Source of the DNA: Amborella trichopoda | Taxonomy: Eukaryota; Streptophyta; Magnoliopsida; Amborellales; Amborellaceae | Reading direction: 5' to 3' | Assembly (NCBI RefSeq): GCF_000471905.2 | Contig: NW_006494789.1 | Span: forward strand, 3,455,822 to 3,519,821 | DNA: 64,000 bases | Shown: piece by piece, positions 43,795-55,163 of the stretch | Layout: each line of letters opens with the position of its first letter | How positions within the stretch are numbered: position 1 is the first letter of the stretch | Position numbers and translations under genes: made by a program | Notes under the pieces: generated by a model | Seen by the model: the letters and a program-made list of their open reading frames with translations, nothing else | Databases searched by the model: none | What the model was told of the DNA's origin: nothing

Positions 43795-44260
43795 ATGCAC
43801 CAGTTATTCCTTAGCGGGTAGGGTATCTCAGTCTATCAAGGTGACCAGCTTTGGATATAACCCCTACCCACTGCTAGCAGGCCATTACATAGCAGGTTCA
43901 AAGTCATGGTTGGTTCCTTGGAGAGTAGGGTACCTTAGTTTATCGAGGTGATCGGCTTTGGGTATTACCCCTACCCATTGCTAACAGGTCGTTACAAAGC
44001 AGGTCCAAGGTCATGGCTGACTTAGCCTTCTTGGGGCGTCTTTAGTTCGTCGAAGTATTTTTCTTGTTTGTTTGTTCTGCTGAAGAGCCTTTTTTTTACA
44101 CTCGTCTGCGTCGTGCACCAATTGTTCCTTAGCGGGTAGGGTACCTTAGTTTATCGAGGTGACCAGCTTTGGGTATACGCCTACTCACTGCTAGTAGGTC
44201 GTTACATAGCAAGTCATATGTCATGGCTGACTTAGCCTTCTCAGGGCATCTCTGACTACA
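43795..44260 (+). repeat. Tandem repeat in P3, three diverged units
   Basis: AGCGGGTAGGGTAYCTYAGT, then TYATCRAGGTGAYCRGCTTTGG and ACTGCTAGCAGG-CGTTACATAGCAGGT-like sequence recur, beginning near 43818, 43925 and 44134. The second and third also share GTCATGGCTGACTTAGCCTTC. Spacing is irregular (about 107 and 209 bp). Confidence 0.7.
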
Positions 44261-44699
44261 TTTGTAACCTCCTGGGAATGATGCTCTTCTTCATGAGATT
44301 TGTCTTGCTTTCTTGGCGAATCTTCCGTCTTTCGAGTACTTTTTTGCAACTTTTGAGTGTGGGATGAAGCCGCCTGTTGAGGCGAGTGCTGCATCGACCT
44401 GTTTATTGGTCCAAGCATCCTTTGTAGATTTTCACTTGAACTTGAGAAGCGACGCCGTAGAGACGATTTTCACCAACTTCCTTTTATTTGGGGCTCTTTT
44501 ACCCATGACCTTTTGTTATGTCCACCTTTATTCTTCTATTTTTACTCATGATGCCGTTTGGGGCATGATGGAGGATGATGAAATGAATGGACTCACTGGG
44601 GAGGTAATGAAGGTGGTGCATGTACACCAACAGATCAGTTATGGAAGATGCGCGTGAAAATGCACGTAAAAGGTGTGTGAGCGTATGTGGGGGAAAGTT

Positions 44700-45160
44700 T
44701 ATTGTCATACCTCCAAGACCTGTGCAAAGTAGTTTATCGTCATGCGGTCAGGACATGCACTATGGCTTAGGGTCATATAGCTTTGACAGTGGTTATGCAG
44801 TTTAAAGTCATACAACTAGGTGCTAGACATTTAAGGTCATATAGTTCCGGCCATGGTGCTGAGCTTTTTAACGTCATTTGGCTAAGATGTACACTGCAGT
44901 TTAAGGTCATATAGTTTGGACCATGCAATTTAAGGTCGTGCAGCTGTTTAAGGTTATATTGTTCGGACAATGGAGTTTTTGGGTCGTGCACCTAGACCAA
45001 GGCTGTGAAGTTTAAGAGCATGCAGCGCAGACCATGCAGCTTTAGGGTCATGCATCAAGACTAAGGCTGTGTAGTTTAAGGTCATGTAGTACGGACCATG
45101 CAGCTTTAGGGTCGTGCACCTTGATAAAGGCTGTGCAGTTTAAGGTCATGCAACGCAAAG
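44700..45160 (+). repeat. Tandem repeat in P3, about 70-80-bp unit, about six copies
   Basis: GTTTAAGGTCATGCAG-like and GACCATGCAGCTTTAGGGTC words alternate, with GTGCACCT and AAGGCTGTG between. The last three units are nearly regular; the earlier ones are diverged (TATAGTTCGGACCATG). Confidence 0.7.
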
Positions 45161-45569
45161 CAAGCGTGGGTCGCCATGTAGACGAAGCTCCATGGGGAAT
45201 AAGCCTGTAGATGGAACCCTGACTCCCTAAGGATAGAATTGTTAAGGCTAACAGAGGGTTTAAATAGAAGCTGACTTCACAGGGGGACAAGTTTGAGTGT
45301 CCTATAGGTGAAAAATGGTACAAATTCATTGAAGATGACCCAGCTAGGTGTGAAGCATCCCCACTGGGGGTTGAAGTAATAAAAATGACCCCTAACTCCA
45401 TTGGGAATTATGAGCTACAGTACGAGTATGATTCCTACTAGGGATGAGTAGTGATGGCTTGAGTTGATCGACCTGGGTACTACTCCGCTGGGGATATTAA
45501 GTCGTAGTCAAGGTGCAACTTCACTGGGGAAGACAATAGTATAGGGTGTGTGGCAATGGACAATTGAGA

Positions 45570-45860
45570 ACACAACTAGTGTTAGGCACATCCAACATTA
45601 CCTCTTGAATAAGCACTTGGTTAAAACACAGTCGACGCTGAGAATGGCCAATATTATTTTTGAACACTCAGCTAGTGCTGGGTAGTGGAAAACACAGCCG
45701 GTGCTGAGGACAGCCCACACTGTCTTTTGAACAAAACTGGCACTTAGTCGTTGAGAGTGCAGGTGATGCTGATGTTACTAAGGACACAACTAGCGCTGGG
45801 GTTGTTGAGGACACAATCGACACTAGGTAGTTTCAACAACACAGCCGGCATTGAGCGTAG
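45570..45860 (+). repeat. Minisatellite in P3, about 27-bp units, homologous to 24625-24965
   Basis: Units of GGACACAACTAGCGCTGGGG, CACAGCCGGTGCTGAGGAC and related words occur, with the longer unit containing TTATTTTTGAACAC as in P2. It shows that P2 and P3 share this array, whereas P1 has different arrays in the equivalent space. Confidence 0.7.
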
Positions 45861-46041
45861 ATTAGTATTTGGGCCCTGACCCGAGCCCGATCCGATCCTA
45901 GCTTTTGTTGGAATGGGATTTTACAGGCAGCAATGAGACATGCCTTGGGCCTCGGGTCAAAGCTAGACCCAGCCTCATTTGGCCTCCCTAGACATGGTTG
46001 GGATTCTTAGTTTGTGAGGGGCTTTTGAGGAAAGCGTTGGC

Positions 46042-46050
46042 TATATAAAG
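46042..46050 (+). promoter_or_regulatory. TATA box of P3 (antisense PMD gene)
   Basis: TATATAAAG follows GAAAGCGTTGGC; the P2 equivalent is TATAAAAAGG at 25157. It lies about 600 bp before the first recognisable PMD residues, leaving room for a leader and possibly an intron. Confidence 0.7.
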
Positions 46051-46639
46051 GGGGTAACCCACATTTTCACTTTTTCACCGAAGGTAACAACTTAAAGTAA
46101 ATAAGATTTTAGCAGTGAGAAGGAGATTTCCGGCATGAGTTTTAGCAAACAAAGGGTATTCCAGCAAGGGTTAGTGGGAGTTTGCTGGTAAGCAGGGGAG
46201 GTTGTGATGCAGTTGCAGAAGTTTGAAGTGAGAGTAGCGAAGCCACCAGGGAGTTTTGTGGTGGAAATGGTGAGTTTCCAAGGAAAACAGAGAGCTTCTA
46301 GCCGTGATTTTGAGGAGTTTGGAGTGCCCAGGGGCTTTCGACAGTTTTTTTAACAGTTTTTCGACGAGTGTAGTGATTTCCCAATAACTTGGGGGAAGTT
46401 GCAGAGGATTTCCGACCACATCAGGGAGTTTTCGACTAGAGCTGAAGGGTTAGAGGAAGACGGGCCGCTGCTGGAGCTGGACGATTTCTGGGAAGGTGAA
46501 CGATTGCCATTCCGCACGTGTGAATGTGCTTCTCTGCTAACAGCGGTCCAGTGTTCAGGTAGCTATCCAATACTGTCAAGGTACTACTGGAGACATGGAG
46601 CCATGTTAGCAATACCTGGCTCTTGGGCATGGGGAAGCA

Positions 46640-49600
46640 AGAATCTCTTTGCTAGATCTTCATTTTATTGGGGGCCTTCCGATGATCGGGGCCATGTATG
46701 ATGAGTTCGTGCCCCAGAACTCGGTCATCTTTGGTAGTGCTAGCTTTTTGAGAAGAGCCGTTTGCCAGTCCACAAATGATTTTCGAGGTTTACCAATTGG
46801 TCCATGCCCAGTTTAGCAATGGTCGGGTAACGTTCAACAAATGGGTGAAATTCTTTTGTGGGGACTATCCCGAAGGCGGTCGAGGTACTCCGAGAGGGAA
46901 AGGGAAGGTAGTTGTAAAGGGGATGCCTACCGTGTATCAATTCAAGACCAGCGATGACTGTGTCTTCTTGGTTGCATATTTGGCCTTGTTTTTATGCAAG
47001 TTTGTGCTCCGTGGAGGGGAGGATGACATTCATCTATCAATGCTCTATGTAACCTGTGACATGGCAAGAGGGTGTGAGTACGCCCTTGCTCAACCTGTTT
47101 TGTGCAACATTTACATGGATTGGGGGCCATCTTCCGTGGAAAAGCTCACAAAGGTAAGGAGGGAGGGAATGGCATTGTTGGAGGAGAGGCTTTTCCTGAG
47201 GATTTTAAGACCCCATTCCCCATCCATTATGTATACGGGTGGCTAGGTGCCTATTTCCCTGCCACCTATGTAAGAAGCTAGGGTACCAAACTGTGGCCCT
47301 TCTTGATGAGGATTGCTGACCAAAAGGCTATCTTCCATACCCTAGGGGAAGCTCAAATCTTGTCGGGAATGACTCCTTAAACATGCAACGGGTCCCATTT
47401 TCTGTTGGGAGCTTCACCGATCATGCTTTCATTCATGAATTAGGGAAGGAGCTAGACGGCGCTCCAACAACCATTAGGGAGCTCATGTTCATCCTGAGCA
47501 TTAGAAGAGGAGTTCTACCTTACCGGACTCTGCATAGTGCCAAATTAGAGGGGTATTTCCCCCACCGCTTCACCCATCAGCATGGGCTTGATCAGAGCTG
47601 CCCCTTCTCCGTGTTTTTGGAAACGCGCCGGGGGAGAGTAAACGTAGGGAAGGCAGAAGAGATTGGGACTCTTCGTGAGTGCTGATTTCCATGACATATA
47701 CAGACCGCTCAGTCCACATGTCTAGAAATGACAGAGATCAGCAAGTATGTGTTACCTCACTTCGCAGGAGGTTTCGAATGACTGAGGCTTATGCGAACTA
47801 GTGGAGAATTATGAGCAAAGGATATTGGGATGCTGATCACCCTTGGAAGGGGGAGAACGGTAATTAGTGTCAGGATACCAGGCAGAGGAGACTGGTGGAT
47901 ACTCCTGCTCTTGGTGAGGTCTTTGCCTTGTAATATCCCTCAAACTGGCAAGCTTTAGGGATTCCTCGTGAGATAGCGGCCGATGACACCTCGCCGCAAT
48001 TTCTCACCATGAAATAGAGAATTGGGAGCATCTTTGATAAAATCAGTTCCGCATTTGAATGGAGTGAGGGCCGAAAGGTCCCAGTCATGAGGGGCATCCC
48101 ATTCAAGACATAAACACACTAAAGTAGACTGGTTGAGGGCCCCTCTCAAGGAGGGAATTCTGAAGCGGCTGCTCCTCCTTCAACAGGGGGAAAGAAAATG
48201 AAACGACCTACCCCTACCGGTACTCGCTCAACGACTCAAGTTGGTGGGCGTACTCGAAGACGTAGGGGCTCCAAACTTCCTGTGATCTCGAAACCAGGAG
48301 GTAGCTCTTCCTCCTCTAATCATTTAGCAACTCCACTAGTGTCACCTTCTACACTTTCTCCATCATCTTCTCCTGAATTGTTTTCTTCTTCTTTAGAGAT
48401 TGAAGCCAACGAATCCGGCCCTTCTGAGCCCATTGTTATAGCTTCTGATCAGGAAATGACTCTGGATCTTAGGGAGGCACCTCTAAATCCAAGGGTAGTT
48501 CCCGAGTTAGAGCCAGCTCCGATGGAGACTGATGAGGCTGAAGGCCCTGAAGCAACCACTCTAAGAAGGGTATTTAATGCTGATGTGGCCTTTGTACTTT
48601 AGGGGTTTAGTGCTCCGACTGAGGTAGGGGCTATGATTCAAGAAGAAGGGCCTGTAGTTAATGATGCTCCCGAGTACCAAGAGGCTGCTGCCCCCGAGGG
48701 CATAGATCGTGAAGATGAAGGGGTTGAACTTTTTGTGGCCGAGGTTCTGGCTGAGGCTGAATTAGTGATTGGCGAAGGCCAAAGGGAAGAGGCAGTTCCT
48801 GAACTTGCTAATGCTGACGTGGAAGTTCAGGAGGGTGAGAAGCAAGGGGAACGGGTTTCTTTGGAACGTGCTGAGACAGAAGTGGAGGTGCCCATAAGCG
48901 AGGTTCAAGGCAACGAGACTGGTGTTGAAGAATCCAAGCAGGTTGAGGCTGGGGCGGCCTCTGGGTCAGAGGTACAAGAAGCTCTAGACTTTGTCATAGT
49001 TTCAAAGGAGCCAGTGGCTCAGATGGCTATCACTTCTACAAGCCCAGTCCTTGAAGCCGGAGTCTCTTCAGCAATAGTAATCCCAGGAGCATCATCTAGG
49101 CCCATTTTTAGCAGGGTTTTTGGTATGATTGCAGGCAAGCTTCGAGTAGGCCTTTAGGGTTTAAGGGAGCTACCTTTCAATGAACTGGGTGAGGCTTTGG
49201 CCAAACTAAGGGAGTTTGCTACGACCACTGTGGTGGGGAGTGCACCAGAAGTCCTTTCTCATTTTGATGCAACCCTAAATGAATTGGAGAGCTGGCGGTC
49301 GAGAATGCTGCATCATGAGGCGAAAAATAGTAGGCTAGCCTCCTTGTAGGAGTCAATCTTACGTCGTCGCGAGAAGATAGATTACCGCACTAAGAAGAAG
49401 GCCACCATGGCTAGCCTTCAGCTTGATCTCAAGAAGGAGGCGCAAGGTTGTTACAAGAGGATGATTGAAATAAGAGAAGAGATGCGAATATTAAGCCAGG
49501 AATTTGCTGGTCTTGAGATGGAGATGATTCAGAGGAGGGCCATGGAGGCATCTTTGGTTGCATATTTTATCGAAATTCATTCGCACCATTGAGTCCGAAA

Positions 49601-49690
49601 CTGTGGCGACAGAGGAGAAGACTCAAATGGTGACCGAACTAAGAGAGCATATCTAAGACACCAAGACTTCTCCCAAAGCATGCAGAACAG
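46640..49690 (+). pseudogene. B antisense PMD-like protein, nearly full extent (copy B4)
   Basis: N-terminal block, in one frame: EARISLLDLHFIGGLPMIG and AMYDEFVPQN (46630-46700). This resembles the 'tiTLeDv..l.GLPi.G..Y.E.vP' core of plant mobile domains found in MAIN/MAIL proteins and in many transposons. Next comes 46776-47246 with FEVYQLVHAQFSNGRVTF and VAYLALFLCKFVLRGGEDDI, then YVTCDMARGCEYALAQPVLC and NIYMDWG, the conserved C-terminal PMD helices. Then FIHELGKELDGAPTTIRELMF, a Ser-rich basic part (48198), an acidic tail (48633-49157) and a coiled coil (49407-49590). Stops near 47250, 48602 and 49158 and several frameshifts break it. The start codon is uncertain. Confidence 0.72.
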
Positions 49691-49763
49691 AGATCAATAA
49701 GATGATTGATCATTTTTTAAAATGTCTTTTTCTTTTGCCAGCTTGTAAAAAATTTGAACTCCG

Positions 49764-49882
49764 GAATAAAGTGCTTCTTTTTCTCTTCTGGCTGACTTCG
49801 CTGCATTATTTCATTCCTCTTTTACTTTGCTGGACCTCATGTAATCTTGTTTTTCTTTTGGCACCTCTAGACATATTTATTG
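49764..49882. terminator. Convergent polyadenylation signals (B4)
   Basis: AATAAAGTG on the plus strand at 49764 and AATAAATATG on the minus strand (reverse complement of about 49873-49882) lie between the stop of the PMD ORF and the GAKQGLGY end of gag-pro. The layout equals that at 36797-36898 in the other copy. Confidence 0.5.
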
Positions 49883-49892
49883 TCTTAAGGGG

Positions 49893-50250
49893 CTAGTACC
49901 CTAGGCCTTGTTTAGCCCCATGACGGGCTGCCGTGGCTTCGATAGCTTCGAAATGGGGAGTCATTGCTTTTTTTCCTCTTAATGTTTGATTGACTAAGGG
50001 CTTGTAGTTCATTTCCCTCATCATTTGATAAGCCTGCTCACTATAGATAGTCCAGTCAGGAGGGGCTTTGGCCTCCATTAGTGATGCATTCACTTTAAAT
50101 CCATCATAGCTTTTGATCTCAGGCACGAACTCCTTGAGATGTTTTGAAGCAATACGCATAACCTCCAATTGGCTTTGGAGATTGTGAACTTCGCTTCGTA
50201 AGTTTGCTAGAGGATCTTACTCTTGAGGGGAAAAGTAAAACTTGCGCAGG
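49893..50250 (-). pseudogene. End of gag-pro region, family B copy B4 (minus strand)
   Basis: The minus strand gives LRSEVHNLQSQLEVMRIASK, AYQMMREMNYKPLVNQ and ends ATAARHGAKQGLGY before the stop at 49893. This is the equivalent of 36406-36783. Its 5' continuation is lost at about 50250, where a plus-strand gag begins. No RT follows before the PMD gene. Confidence 0.75.
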
Positions 50251-51687
50251 ATCGTCCACCACGAAGACCGACCCGTTCCCTCGACATGAGCAAGCATGGC
50301 AGACCCAAGTAGCCTTAGAAGGAGGACGAGCTGAACATTCAACCACAGAGAGTTTGCTGAAGAGAAACCAATTCTACCTGCTGCAAGACCCAGATCCTCT
50401 CGCGATGGACGACATCCTTGAATTTCATGTCATCGAAGACGAGTACAACCCCCCTTACTCGCAAAGATCAGTAGAACCCCATCAAACTAAAGAGATATGC
50501 TCCTATGATTGTCACATGCCCATCAAGGACGAGCAATGACCCTTAAGCCTCGAAGCACCACGCTCGACAAAACCTTGCCCTTTAGGCCGCCCGAAACTCG
50601 TGCTCACACAGGTTCTGAGGCGAAAGGATAGGCTCAGCCACTTCTAACTAGTGTCCTAGATCGAGGCACCCAGAGGCTCAGGATCGCCCCACCAACTGAA
50701 TCGTTGAGCCCCGGTGAATGGGTCGAAGTAATGGTGTTGAACCACGAAGAAGAAGAAAAGGAAGATCCACCTCCAGGCATTGAAAGCATCCTAAGATATA
50801 TACTCAACAGGATAAAAAGACTGGAGGACACTCACACTGTAGTGTCTCTACACCAGGAGGTGAGTTCTCCCCGTAGACCCCAAACTGATGAGAGGAACCA
50901 AACATAGCCACCACCCATAGGCCAGGCGTTAGTATATGGCGATCCACCCTCCTCCTTCCAAGACCAACATAACGCAGTCTCGTAGGCTGCCTCAATAACC
51001 ATCACCCAAGAAGATGTCCAAGCGATGATCAACAAGAGCATCCAAGTCCTCCAGGTGTCGAAAACGCTTGAGAACCGCCAATACAATAAGCCTTACCCAC
51101 CTTTAAGTGACCAAGTCCCCTTCCCCACTGGATACCAAAAAGGGAAACTACCAGCCTTCAACGGCACAAGGTCACCACAACAACACATAGTTCAATTCAT
51201 GTCTGCATGCCAGTAGTCAGCCGCAGACACCAGACGACTCTTGCGACAGTTCGTTAAAACACTTGAGGGACTCGCATTCAAATGGTATGCACGTCTGCCA
51301 CCAAACTCAATCCACTTGTGGGAAAAAATGGAACAACACTTCTACAAATGCGTCTTTGAAGCCGAATTAGAACTCCAAACCATAGAGCTCCTCACCATGA
51401 TACAAGAACCAGACGAGCCTGTAGGAAAATATATCCAGAGATGACCTGACCTCGTCATGTGTTTGAGCAGCCCTATGATTGAGATAGAATCTATGAAAAC
51501 ATGCGTGAGAAACATGAAACAAGAGATTGCCCTACACGTCGAGGCGTCCAACCGTACCACTTTCTCCGACATGATCACAAAGGCTGCCAAGATCGAGAGC
51601 CTATTAAAACACCATGGAGGAGATCGAGCCCAAAGTTTGAGCACAAGTCATGCTCGTAATGTCGACGGCAACAAGTCGAACCCCCGC
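50251..51687 (+). pseudogene. gag: gag N-terminal and capsid part, family B copy B5
   Basis: The reading includes an acidic helix (50704-50907: IESILRYILNRIKRLEDTH), AMINKSIQ, PFPTGYQKGKLPAFNGTRS, RRLLRQFVKTLEGLAFKWYA, RLPPNSIHLWEKMEQHFYK, ELELQTIELLTMIQEPDEPV and HVEASNRTTFSDMITKAAKIES. These blocks correspond one-to-one to the copy at 32302-33200 but are less broken; WYARLPPNS is the best-kept form of the capsid motif in the window. The reading is stopped at 51218 and 51442 (the latter in a W position). It is interrupted at 51688 by a solo LTR and resumes at 55164. Confidence 0.8.
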
Positions 51688-52997
51688 TACTTGAAGACAT
51701 TTTTCGACACCTTGGTCCTTGATGCGGAATAAAGAGGACGACGATCAATAAAGCTTGAATAATAGTGGAATTCTCGAGAGTCTCATAATTTCCCCAGAAC
51801 AAGTGGAAATATTCATAAGCACTTCAAAACGCCACCTGCCAAGTTTCATAGCAATCCAACATGTCTAAGGCAATGCAGACAAAGAAACAATTTCAGAAAA
51901 ATCAGCCTCTAGCACCCTGAAATCGGCCCCATAACTAGAACTACATTTTTAGTGTGTCAAATAGCTGTGGGACCACCGTCATTAGATCTGGCACAGTTGA
52001 AAACCCCTATGGGTCAAGTTTCGGCATAATCGGGTACTCTAGGACAAAGTTATAGGTAAAATACCAAAAAGGGATAGGGCACACACTATTCTCGTGTGCC
52101 CTCCCTGCACCAAATCACCATGGTGACTGATTTTGCAGTCTCAGACAGTGAATTTCAGGGGCTATATCTCACTCATCCCAAGTCAGATCATGCTCAAATT
52201 TTGTGTGTATGTTCATCTCATCAAGACGAGAATTTTGATATGTAGTACGCCCCATGACGACACCTGAGCGGGGAGAAAAACTAGAGAGAAGTTACCGATC
52301 CATGAAGAAAGTTGCAGAAAAATTATCAGCGCCATGTCTCTCTTGAGCAGCCAAATCACGGAGCTCGCACATTGGATCAACGCTGGACCAATTTCATCGT
52401 GTGCGTAAGATCCGAGGCTACCATTGGTTCGAACTCTATACGTGATGAGTTGTCGGATTTCACACACGAGTGCATCAAAGTTGCTATAAATTTCGGCTAC
52501 AAAAATTTATATTTCGGCAAAAACCCCAAGACATCAAAATCTTCATCCAAGAACGAAATCGAGTTGTATTTGTTGCCACACAATCGTGACAGCATACTCC
52601 GTGTAATACAACGAAGAAATAATGAAGAAACATCAAGATAAGAGCACACCATTGATCCGAAGTTTTCAAGATTTACATGCATTTCAAGTTGCATGATCAT
52701 GGCTTCAAAACACGATCCTTGGCTCGAAGTTGCTATCAAATCGATCGCCATGCCGAGACCTACAAGAAAACAATCATCTTTCAGACATAGGGGCACCAGA
52801 GCAACCCCGGATCATCTACGGAATATCACACACGTTCTAGGGCAGCAGTAGGGACTATTTTGAAATTTCATGAATTGTTAGGCATGGGCAAAACAATTAG
52901 TTTGCATCCATTTTTAGATTTTATTTTAATTTAAAATAATTGTAGTTATCATCAATTGAGATAGTTTTTGGGCATCCACTTATGTTTGGGCCCAATT

Positions 52998-53005
52998 CTA
53001 TAAAT
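52998..53005 (+). promoter_or_regulatory. TATA box of solo B LTR
   Basis: TATAAATA in CCCAATTCTATAAATACATGC, at the same LTR position as 28573 and 61719. Confidence 0.65.
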
Positions 53006-53159
53006 ACATGCTAAACCTAATTGTAAAGGGTTCTTCCTTAGATCCCCCCTCATACTTTCAAATGGTCAATAAAGTGTGTGTTTTTACTTTGAGTTCATGG
53101 GTGAGTCTTGGAGAGAGAGTGAGAGGAGAGAGAAGAAAAAGGTCGGTACCCTTCGTTGA

Positions 53160-54480
53160 AGTAATTTTCTCTTTCCTCCTATCATCTCTATCTCTTTCTC
53201 TCTCATCCTCTCGTCTCTATCTCTTTCTCTCTCCTCCCTTCTTCTCGTATATCTCGTTCTCCTTCTCTTCTTTCTTCTGTCTCTCTCATCTCCCTCTCAA
53301 ACATGCACGATAATGAACATCACCATGCATGCCGCTCTTTCTCTCTCTTCTTCTTCCTTCCTCTTTTCTTCTTCTTTTCTTCCTTTCTTCTCTCCCTCTC
53401 TTCTTCTCCTTTCTTATTCATTGTTTCTACTCTATCTTTCTCTCTCTCTCTCTGTCTGAACATGCACGGTGATGGCAATGTCATGCACGAATCTCTTTCT
53501 TTATTTTCTTCTCTCTGATGCACACGAATGTGACAGTGTCGTGCATGTTTCTTTCTCTCCTCTTTCCTTATTCTTCTTCTCTCTTTCCTAATCTCTTTTT
53601 ATCTCTTTCCTTCTTTCTCCTCCGGCTTTCCCAATTTCTCTCCTCACTTTCCTTTGCTCTTTATTCTTTCCCTTCTTCTTTCTCTACTTTTCTTTCTTCT
53701 TTCTCCTCCCAAAATTCTATTTCTTCTTCTCTGCCTTTCTCTCACTCCATTATCTCCTTTCTCTTTCCTCTCTAGTCATGCACGACGATGCTCATCGCCG
53801 GGCATGACATTCTCAGTCTTCCCTTATCCTCTAGAGACATGCACAGTGAGCTGGGCCTTAACCCGAGTGGCGGACCGGGCCTCTGTTGAATTTTCCCCTT
53901 TTCCATGTTGTGCACACCGATGCTCATCGTCGCACATGACATTCCTTTCTCATTCATCTCCCTCTCTAACATGGGCGACGGAAGTCCATCACTATCCATG
54001 TTCTTTCTCTGTCATCTTTTCCTCTGTCATGGGCGGTGGAAGCCCATCACTGTCCATGCTTTCTCTATTCTTTCTCTCTTCTCTCTTCTCACTCTCCTTT
54101 CTCTCTCTTCTCACTCTCCTTTCTCTCTTCTTACTCTCTTTTCTCTCTCTTCTTTCTCTCTCTTTTCTCTATCTTATTTCTCTCTTTTCTCTCTCTTCTT
54201 TCTCTCCTTTTTCTCTATTCTTATCTCTCTCTTCTTCCTCTCTCTTCTCTCTTCTTTCTCTCTCTTCTCTCACTTCTTCCTCTCTCTTCTCTCTCTTTCT
54301 CTCTCTTCTTCCGATCTCTTTTCTCTCTCTTCTTTCTCTCCTCTCTCTTTCTTCTTTTTTCTCTTCTTTTCTCTCTTCCCTTTCTCTTTTTCTATCTCTT
54401 TTCTCCTCTCTCTCTTTTAATCTACATACGCTCATCTCTCTTCTTTCTCTCTTTCTTCTTTCTTCTTTCTCTCTCATTTG
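53160..54480 (+). repeat. CT-rich tract with CATGCACG dyad array in solo LTR
   Basis: The tract is almost pure CT with short islands. The islands are dyads, for example 53777-53806 (CATGCACGACGATG, CT, CATCGCCGGGCATG; 12 of 14 pairs) and others near 53305, 53462, 53905, 53970 and 54030. The Ser/Leu/Phe ORFs of up to 275 codons here arise from CT repeats and are not genes. Confidence 0.8.
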
Positions 54481-55163
54481 ATCAAGGGACAAGTTTAGCA
54501 CTGTCACGGTAGTCTCTTCGTCGAGCAGTACTGTCGCTGTGCCGGTCTAAGTTACCGTGCCCGTCTTGCTGCCGCATCAAACTAGCCGTTGTGCCAGGCT
54601 GATTGGTCTAGGTATTTTGTCATTGGGTAGTATTGCCGCTACGTCGGTCTGCATTATCGTGCCCATCTTGCTACCACATCAGATCAATCATCAAGCTAAT
54701 CTATCCACTATGTTAGGCTCGTCACTCGGTCAAATGTCTCTTTCTTTTTTTCTTTCTTCTTCTTTCTTTCACCCTCATCTCATGAGCTCTGCGCCTTTCT
54801 CCTTTGAATGTACACGCCTGTGTACATTCTCTTAAAAACAAGGTGGGGTCCTTTGGCCCCCTTGTCTTGTAAAATAAGCCATGTGTGTGTGATTGCAGAA
54901 ACAAGAGAATACAAGCTAAGTGAGGCGATTCTGAACCAATTGTAGAACTGGGAGGCTTTCCTCATGATCTAAGAGGGTGCCCACGTGAGCCAACCCGAGT
55001 AAGTCTCGAACCCACCTTAAATTTCTCTCTCATCAGTTGGTATACCAACCCTTGCTCTTGAACAAGGTTCCCGAGAGACTGATCTCAAGTCTTGGGTTCC
55101 CCTAAAACCCGAGACACATGCCGCCAGATCATTCAGATCCTATGAGATCGAGGCACCTAACCA

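Larger units (their letters stand above)
43384..46639 (+). mobile_element. Family B antisense-gene promoter region (copy P3)
   Basis: This region lies between the B LTR start (43383) and the PMD ORF, and is read towards the PMD ORF. It contains three arrays (43795-44260, 44700-45160, 45570-45860), a block shared with P2 (45340-45540), a TATA box at 46042 and a leader. The start GAGAGAAGTGAGAAGG (43410) is shared with P1. The many short ORFs are not conserved between copies. This places an independent promoter in antisense direction inside the element, upstream of the PMD gene. Confidence 0.65.
51688..55163 (+). mobile_element. Solo family B LTR inside B gag (about 3.48 kb)
   Basis: It starts TACTTGAAGACATTTTTCG (TG changed to TA) and ends CCTAACCA. 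It has a TATA box (52998), AATAAA (53068), a CT-rich tract (53160-54480) with an array of CATGCACG dyads, and the conserved 3' segment. It is flanked by gag on both sides: the reading before it (NGNKSNPR) and after it (NVISAAVRTV) corresponds to one continuous stretch in the copy at 33235-33300. Flanks CCCGC and CCTGT could be a 5-bp target duplication with two C-to-T changes. No internal region of its own, so a solo LTR is the simplest reading. Confidence 0.82.

Noticed and set aside
44620-44805. Possible short gene near 44620
   Set aside because: Lies at the edge of the P3 array; not conserved in P1 or P2.
53654-54512. 275-, 171- and 158-codon plus-strand ORFs of Ser/Leu/Phe and a Glu/Arg/Lys ORF on the other strand
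   Set aside because: They arise from a CT-rich tract in a B LTR. The same kind of tract gives ORFs in every frame.
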